From: Nevskia sp035651715
GTDB taxonomy: Bacteria; Pseudomonadota; Gammaproteobacteria; Nevskiales; Nevskiaceae
Reading direction: 5' to 3'
NCBI GenBank assembly: GCA_035651715.1
Contig: DASRFD010000134.1
Span: 1-9,515 of the forward strand
DNA length: 9,515 nt
Positions within the stretch are counted from its first letter, which is position 1. Every line of letters starts with the position of its first letter. This document shows positions 5,923 through 9,515 of the stretch, piece by piece. The translations under genes were made by a program, and so were the position numbers. The notes below the pieces were generated by a model. That model made no database searches. It was not told the origin of the DNA and saw nothing but the letters and a program-made list of their open reading frames with translations.

Positions 5923-6684
5923 ATGAACACCGTCGCCGCCGCGCCTTTCCGGCGCCGCCCGTTCGACCGGCTGCGCTGGGTGCTGGCGCCGTTGGCCGCG
6001 CTGGCGCTGGTGCTGCTGCTGGTGATCCTGATGCGCTGGATGATCCGCGCGCCGGAGGGCAGCGGCACGCAGCCGGCCCAGGACGAAATCGGCGTGCAGA
6101 TGGTCAAGCTGGAGAAGGACCAGGACAAGCCGGAGGACCAGGCCGCGCTGGACGCCGCGCCGCCGCCGCCGCCGGCCGCGCCGCCCTCGCTGGCGCGGGC
6201 CGATCTGCCGCCGATCGCCGCGCCTTCGATCTCGATCACGCCGACGCCGGTGGAGATCGCCGTCGGCGGCGGCCCGGTCAACCTCGGCGCCGGGATGAGC
6301 CTGGGTGCTTCCGGGGTCTTCGGCGGTTTCAGCAAGGGCTTCGGCAGCGGCAATGGCAACGGCGGCGGCGGAGGTGGCGGCGGCTACGGCAGCGGCGAGG
6401 GCTTCAGCGGCAAGGAGCTGATCCCGCTGTCGACGGCGCGGCCGCAGATGCCGGAGTGGGCCTGCAAGCAGAACATCAAGGGCTGGGTCGAAGCGGTATT
6501 CACGGTGATGCCCAACGGCCGCGTCCGCGACGTCAGGATCGTCGACGCGCAGCCGCGCGGCGTCTACGAGGCGGCGGCGATCGAGAGCATCTCCAACTGG
6601 ATCTACAACGAAACCAAGCAGGCGCGCCAGGTGGACCAGCGCGTCGACATGGATCCGGCCGACTGCCAGTACAACTGGCACTAA
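5923..6684 (+). CDS. tonB: TonB2-type energy transducer with glycine-rich linker
   Basis: This 253-residue TonB-family protein has a cytoplasmic basic N-terminus (FRRRPFDRLRW), one membrane anchor (about 19-41), a periplasmic linker and a C-terminal TonB domain (about 167-253). The C-terminal domain is recognisable from KGWVEAVFTVMPNGRVRDVR, IVDAQPRGVYEAAAIESISNW and the short strand QRVDMD. It would pass proton-motive energy from ExbB/ExbD to outer-membrane transporters. Oddities: the linker has one short proline run (80-88) followed by a glycine/serine-rich stretch (134-163), not the usual Pro-Lys/Pro-Glu repeats. The common YP motif at the domain entry is replaced by MPEWACKQ. Two cysteines (C181, C248) flank the domain and could form a disulfide. 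The protein ends CQYNWH, not the usual hydrophobic strand. The stop is overlapped by the next gene's ribosome-binding site. Confidence 0.9.
   Translation: MNTVAAAPFRRRPFDRLRWVLAPLAALALVLLLVILMRWMIRAPEGSGTQPAQDEIGVQMVKLEKDQDKPEDQAALDAAPPPPPAAPPSLARADLPPIAAPSISITPTPVEIAVGGGPVNLGAGMSLGASGVFGGFSKGFGSGNGNGGGGGGGGYGSGEGFSGKELIPLSTARPQMPEWACKQNIKGWVEAVFTVMPNGRVRDVRIVDAQPRGVYEAAAIESISNWIYNETKQARQVDQRVDMDPADCQYNWH
6322..6411 (+). repeat. Low-complexity glycine-codon tract in tonB
   Basis: Imperfect GGC/GGT/GGA codon repeats encode residues 134-163 of TonB, including eight consecutive glycines (147-154) flanked by GSGNGN and YGSGEG. The codons are mixed (GGC, GGA, GGT), so this is not a pure microsatellite, although slippage could still change its length. 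It lies between the proline-containing linker and the folded C-terminal domain and probably acts as a flexible hinge. Confidence 0.7.
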
Positions 6685-6692
6685 GGAAGACC

Positions 6693-6797
6693 GTTGTCAG
6701 TTGTCAGCGATCAGTGGTCAGTGAAGTTCGCCGGGTGCAATTCTTCGCGCCATGCGCGCCTTGCTCCTACCGGCGACCGGCAGCCGACAGCCGACAC
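6693..6797 (+). repeat. Intergenic inverted-arm repeat, copy 2, entering the next gene
   Basis: The left arm is a tandem TTGTCAG-type run (GTTGTCAGTTGTCAG, then GATCAGTGGTCAGTG). The right arm is ACCGGCGACCGGCAGCCGAC followed by AGCCGACACC, which is approximately the inverted complement of the left. The core includes CCTTGCTCCTACCGG. It matches the reverse complement of the element at 1275-1357 in blocks (GTGGTCAGT; GCCGGGTGC against GCCGGTTGC; CTTGCTCCTACCGG against TTCGCTCCTGCCGG). It begins 8 bases after the tonB stop. The reading frame of the TPR-DUF1329 gene is open right through it, with no stop codon. Confidence 0.6.
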
Positions 6798-9360
6798 CTA
6801 CCTCTGCCTGCTGACCGCGCTGCTGCTCCTGCTCGCCGCCCCCATTGCAAGCGGCGACCAGTACCGCAGCCAGGTGCGCGTGGCGCCGAACGAGCCGGCG
6901 CAGCAGCCGCAGGACATCCAGAAGCAGCTGCAGGTCAGCACCGATCCCTACGCCAAGGCGATGCTGCTGCGCGAGCTGGCGGCCGGCGCGGCGGAAAAGA
7001 AGGACTACGCGGCGGCGGCCAGGTACCTGGAGCAGGCGCTGGCGCAGCATGGCCTCTCCGCTCCGGCGGAGCAGGAGATGCGCGCCCAGCTGTCGCAGCT
7101 GCGCATGGGCAGCGGCGACCCGAAGACCGTGATCGCCAACATCGAGCCGCGCTACCGGGCCGGCGCCAGCCTCTCGCCGGAGGAGCTGGTGGCGCTGGGC
7201 GCGGCCTACCTCAAGCAGAACCGCTACCGCGAGGCGCTGCCGCCGCTGCAAAAGGGCGTGGCGGCAGTCAAGACGCCCGACGTGAGCTGGCGCCGCGCGC
7301 TCTACGCCGCCTACGTCGGCGTAGGCCAGGACAAGGAGGCGGCGCAGGTGCTGGAAACGGTGGTGCGCGACCAGCCCACCGCCAAGGACGACTGGATCCG
7401 CCTGTCGGCGCTGTACCTCAAGGGCGGCGACAAGGAGCGGGCGCAGGCGACGATCGAAGTGGCGAACCGGCTCGGCTACATCGACACGCCCGAGCAGCGC
7501 CTGCAGCTGATCGCGCTGACCGCGCAGATCGGCGCGCCGTTCCAGGCCGGCTCGACCATGAAGCAGTGGCTGGACGCCGGCAAGCTGCCGCGCACCGCCG
7601 AGAACCTGCGCAACCTCGCCGCGCTATGGGTGCAGGCGCGCGAGTCCTCGCTGGCGGTGCCGGCGCTGCAGGACGCGGCCAGTGCCAGGCCGAACGGCGA
7701 GCTGTACCTGCAGCTCGGCCAGATCCACCTGGACCGCGAGGAGTACCGCGAGGCGGCGCAGGCCCTGCAGCAGGGCCTGGCGATGGGCGGCAAGTCGGGG
7801 CCGGCCTACATGGCCCTGGGCATGGCGCAGTACCAGCAGGCCGACGTCGAGGCGGCGCTCAAGTCGTTCCGCGAGGCGCAGAACTTCGGGGCCAACAAGG
7901 CGCTGGCGGCGCAGTGGATCAAGTACCTGGAATCCGGCCAGGCGCGCGAGCAGGCGCTCACCGCGGCGGCGCAGCGCCAGGCGCGCGACAATTCGGTGCA
8001 GGCCCTGGCCACCGGCATGAACAACGCGCCGGTCGCGGTCAGCGATGCCCAGCCCGAGCTGCCGCCGGCGGTCGCGCCCGGCGTGGCGATGGGCAGCGGC
8101 GGCTATACCCCGGTCGGCGCTGAGCAGGCCGGTTCGGCCGACGGCAGCATTCCGCCCTGGACCGGCGGCCTGCCGCAGAGCCAGTGGCCGGCCGGCTTCA
8201 AGCCGGGCCAGCGACTGGCCGATCCTTTCCCCGACGACAAGCCGCTGAACACCATCACCGCGGCGAACCTGCAGAAGTACGGCGACAAGCTGGTCGACGG
8301 CTACAAGGCGCTGTTCGCCCGGTACCCGGACTACACCATGCCGGTCTACCAGACCCGCCGCAGCGTGCGCTATCCGCAGGCGATCTACGACGCGACCAAG
8401 GCCAACGACGGCAAGTCCAGGACCATCGCCGCCGACTCCATCGCCGGCGCCCGCCTCGGCTTCCCGTTTCCGCATCCGCAGACCGGCGTGGAAGTGATGT
8501 GGAACCACCGCCTGCGCTATCGCGGCGACACGGTGCAGTCGCAATCGACCCAGGCGGTGGTGGAGGCCGGCGGCTCGACCCAGTACCTGAAGCAGAGCGA
8601 GCGCGTCTACTACCGCTACGCCAACGTCAAGGACCCGGTCGACATCGCCACCCACAATATCCTGCTCTACTACCTCACCTGGTTCGGCCGCGACAAGGGC
8701 GGCTTCGACTTCCTCGCCCTGGTGCACGAGACCGCCAACCAGCTCAAGGACGCCCGCGCCATCTGGGTGGTGCCGCAGGGCGTGCCGAAGATGTTCCGCA
8801 TTCCGCCGGTGGGCTACGACCAGCCTTTCCCCGGCTCCGGCGGCGTGTATTTCATCGACATGGTCGACATGTACAACGGCCTGTTCGACCGCTACGTCTG
8901 GAAGCTGGTCGGCAAGCGCGAGATCTACCTTCCGTACAACGCCTACCGCCTCGGCGACGGCAGCATCAAGTACGCCCAGCTGCTCAAGCCCGGCCACATC
9001 GACCAGTCGCACAGCCGCTACGAGCTGCACCGCGTCTGGGTGGTGGAGGCGACCCTGCGGCCCGGCAACAACCACCGCTTCGGCAAGCGTATCTTCTACG
9101 TCGACGAGGACAGCTGGAACGTGGTGCTGGTCGACAATTACGACCACGACGGCAAGCCCTGGCGCTTCCAGGAAGGCCACCTGCTGCCGTCCTACGACGC
9201 GCTCACCGCCAACTGCGCCCCGGTGGTGACCTACGACCTCAAGGAGGGCCGTTACTTCATCAACCGGCTCTACGGCGAGGACGCGCCGGTGCAGTACGAC
9301 GTGCCGATGAAAGAGAGCGACTTCATGCCGGCGACGATCCAGGGGCGGTACGTGCGCTAA
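6694..9360 (+). CDS. Periplasmic TPR-DUF1329 fusion protein
   Basis: This 888-residue fusion has an export signal around residues 36-53 (TYLCLLTALLLLLAAPIAS; no lipobox). TPR-type helical repeats cover about 80-415, clearest at 87-116, 161-189 (ELVALGAAYLKQNRYREALP) and 336-413 (YLQLGQIHLDREEYREAAQA). A P/A/G-rich linker (about 440-470) follows, then a complete DUF1329 domain at 470-888. That domain opens with the family's normal mature N-terminus (YTPVGAEQAGSADGSIPPWT) and continues with DPFPDDKPLNTITAANLQKY, MPVYQTRRSVRYP, FPFPHPQTGVEVMWNHRLRY and RIFYVDEDSWNVVLVDNYD. DUF1329 proteins are exported; their exact role is not established and a lipid-handling LolB-like fold has been suggested. 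A TPR gene commonly follows tonB2, but fusion to DUF1329 is unusual. The start is TTG 6694 with AAGGA 6 bases upstream, or GTG 6721. Both lie inside the repeat; no later in-frame ATG precedes the signal peptide. Confidence 0.9.
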   Translation: MSVVSDQWSVKFAGCNSSRHARLAPTGDRQPTADTYLCLLTALLLLLAAPIASGDQYRSQVRVAPNEPAQQPQDIQKQLQVSTDPYAKAMLLRELAAGAAEKKDYAAAARYLEQALAQHGLSAPAEQEMRAQLSQLRMGSGDPKTVIANIEPRYRAGASLSPEELVALGAAYLKQNRYREALPPLQKGVAAVKTPDVSWRRALYAAYVGVGQDKEAAQVLETVVRDQPTAKDDWIRLSALYLKGGDKERAQATIEVANRLGYIDTPEQRLQLIALTAQIGAPFQAGSTMKQWLDAGKLPRTAENLRNLAALWVQARESSLAVPALQDAASARPNGELYLQLGQIHLDREEYREAAQALQQGLAMGGKSGPAYMALGMAQYQQADVEAALKSFREAQNFGANKALAAQWIKYLESGQAREQALTAAAQRQARDNSVQALATGMNNAPVAVSDAQPELPPAVAPGVAMGSGGYTPVGAEQAGSADGSIPPWTGGLPQSQWPAGFKPGQRLADPFPDDKPLNTITAANLQKYGDKLVDGYKALFARYPDYTMPVYQTRRSVRYPQAIYDATKANDGKSRTIAADSIAGARLGFPFPHPQTGVEVMWNHRLRYRGDTVQSQSTQAVVEAGGSTQYLKQSERVYYRYANVKDPVDIATHNILLYYLTWFGRDKGGFDFLALVHETANQLKDARAIWVVPQGVPKMFRIPPVGYDQPFPGSGGVYFIDMVDMYNGLFDRYVWKLVGKREIYLPYNAYRLGDGSIKYAQLLKPGHIDQSHSRYELHRVWVVEATLRPGNNHRFGKRIFYVDEDSWNVVLVDNYDHDGKPWRFQEGHLLPSYDALTANCAPVVTYDLKEGRYFINRLYGEDAPVQYDVPMKESDFMPATIQGRYVR

Positions 9361-9387
9361 AGTGCAGGCGGCGCAAAGGAGGGCGAA

Positions 9388-9515
9388 GTGGCGGCAGCGA
9401 CGGACAACTGGCGCGGGCGGCTGATCGAAGATGCCGCGGGCATCCGCGCCCTGCTGGCGCGGACGCGGCGCATCGCCGTGCTCGGCATCAAGACCGAGGC
9501 GCAGGCGGGGCAGCC
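9388..9515 (+). CDS. CoA-binding domain protein (YccU-like), 5' part
   Basis: The gene starts at GTG 9388 with an excellent ribosome-binding site (AGGAGG at 9377-9382, 5 bases upstream) and runs off the window after 42 codons. The N-terminal residues include IRALLARTRRIAVLGIKTEA, which fits the first strand and nucleotide-binding loop of the CoA_binding family (pattern: helix, then IAVVG.S/K.......P). These are small cytoplasmic Rossmann-fold proteins that bind CoA or similar nucleotides; their physiological role is mostly unknown. It lies 27 bases after the TPR-DUF1329 stop with no terminator visible, so it is probably co-transcribed with the Ton operon. Only the first third of the protein is visible. 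Confidence 0.7.
   Translation, partial: MAAATDNWRGRLIEDAAGIRALLARTRRIAVLGIKTEAQAGQ

Noticed and set aside
6456..8123. Plus-strand 555-codon frame overlapping tonB and the TPR gene
   Set aside because: It is a frame-shifted reading of two recognised genes with arginine/glycine/alanine-rich nonsense composition.
7624..9180. Minus-strand 518-codon frame opposite TPR-DUF1329
   Set aside because: It is antisense to well-matched DUF1329 sequence and has only valine/leucine/arginine-rich low-complexity composition.
1..9515. CRISPR arrays, tRNA or rRNA genes, insertion-sequence transposases
   Set aside because: No regularly spaced direct repeats, cloverleaf-like segments or transposase motifs were seen on either strand.

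Overview
The window is strongly GC-rich bacterial DNA with compact gene packing. GreB, the rhodanese and a complete TtpC/ExbB/ExbD/TonB set of the 'TonB2' type point to a Gammaproteobacterium. I would guess the Xanthomonadales/Nevskiales area from gene style and intergenic repeats, but this placement is inference and not proven.

Layout. Bases 1-142 hold the 3' end of an unrecognised gene. A convergent minus-strand gene (222-758) encodes an unrecognised 178-residue protein and is divergent from greB (802-1275), a transcript-cleavage factor. greB is followed by a short intergenic repeat (copy 1, 1275-1357) and a small TetR-like regulator (1367-1948). Convergent to that is a single-domain rhodanese (2008-2376, minus). 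The 239-base gap 2377-2615 is the probable control region of the main operon. It carries a perfect 9-bp inverted repeat and a strong GC hairpin.

The main operon (2616 to at least 9360, probably beyond the window) encodes a complete energised Ton system. Its order is a DUF3450-TtpC fusion, a second ExbB, ExbD, TonB, and a very large periplasmic TPR-DUF1329 fusion. A CoA-binding-domain protein begins at 9388 and runs off the window. In the usual TonB2-type clusters, DUF3450, TtpC, ExbB2, ExbD2, TonB2 and a TPR protein are separate genes. Here DUF3450 and TtpC are one polypeptide, with what looks like a relic signal peptide at the seam. The TPR protein is joined to DUF1329, a periplasmic/outer-membrane-associated family not normally part of the Ton machinery. 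The inferred logic is that ExbB/ExbD/TtpC convert proton-motive force into TonB motion, DUF3450 and TPR act as periplasmic scaffolds, and DUF1329 is the cargo-handling or outer-membrane end.

A second copy of the intergenic repeat (6693-6797, opposite orientation) lies exactly between tonB and the TPR-DUF1329 gene. The downstream reading frame runs through it, so the repeat appears to supply the start codon and the beginning of the signal peptide. The double fusion in one Ton operon and this repeat-derived gene start are the most unusual things in the window.
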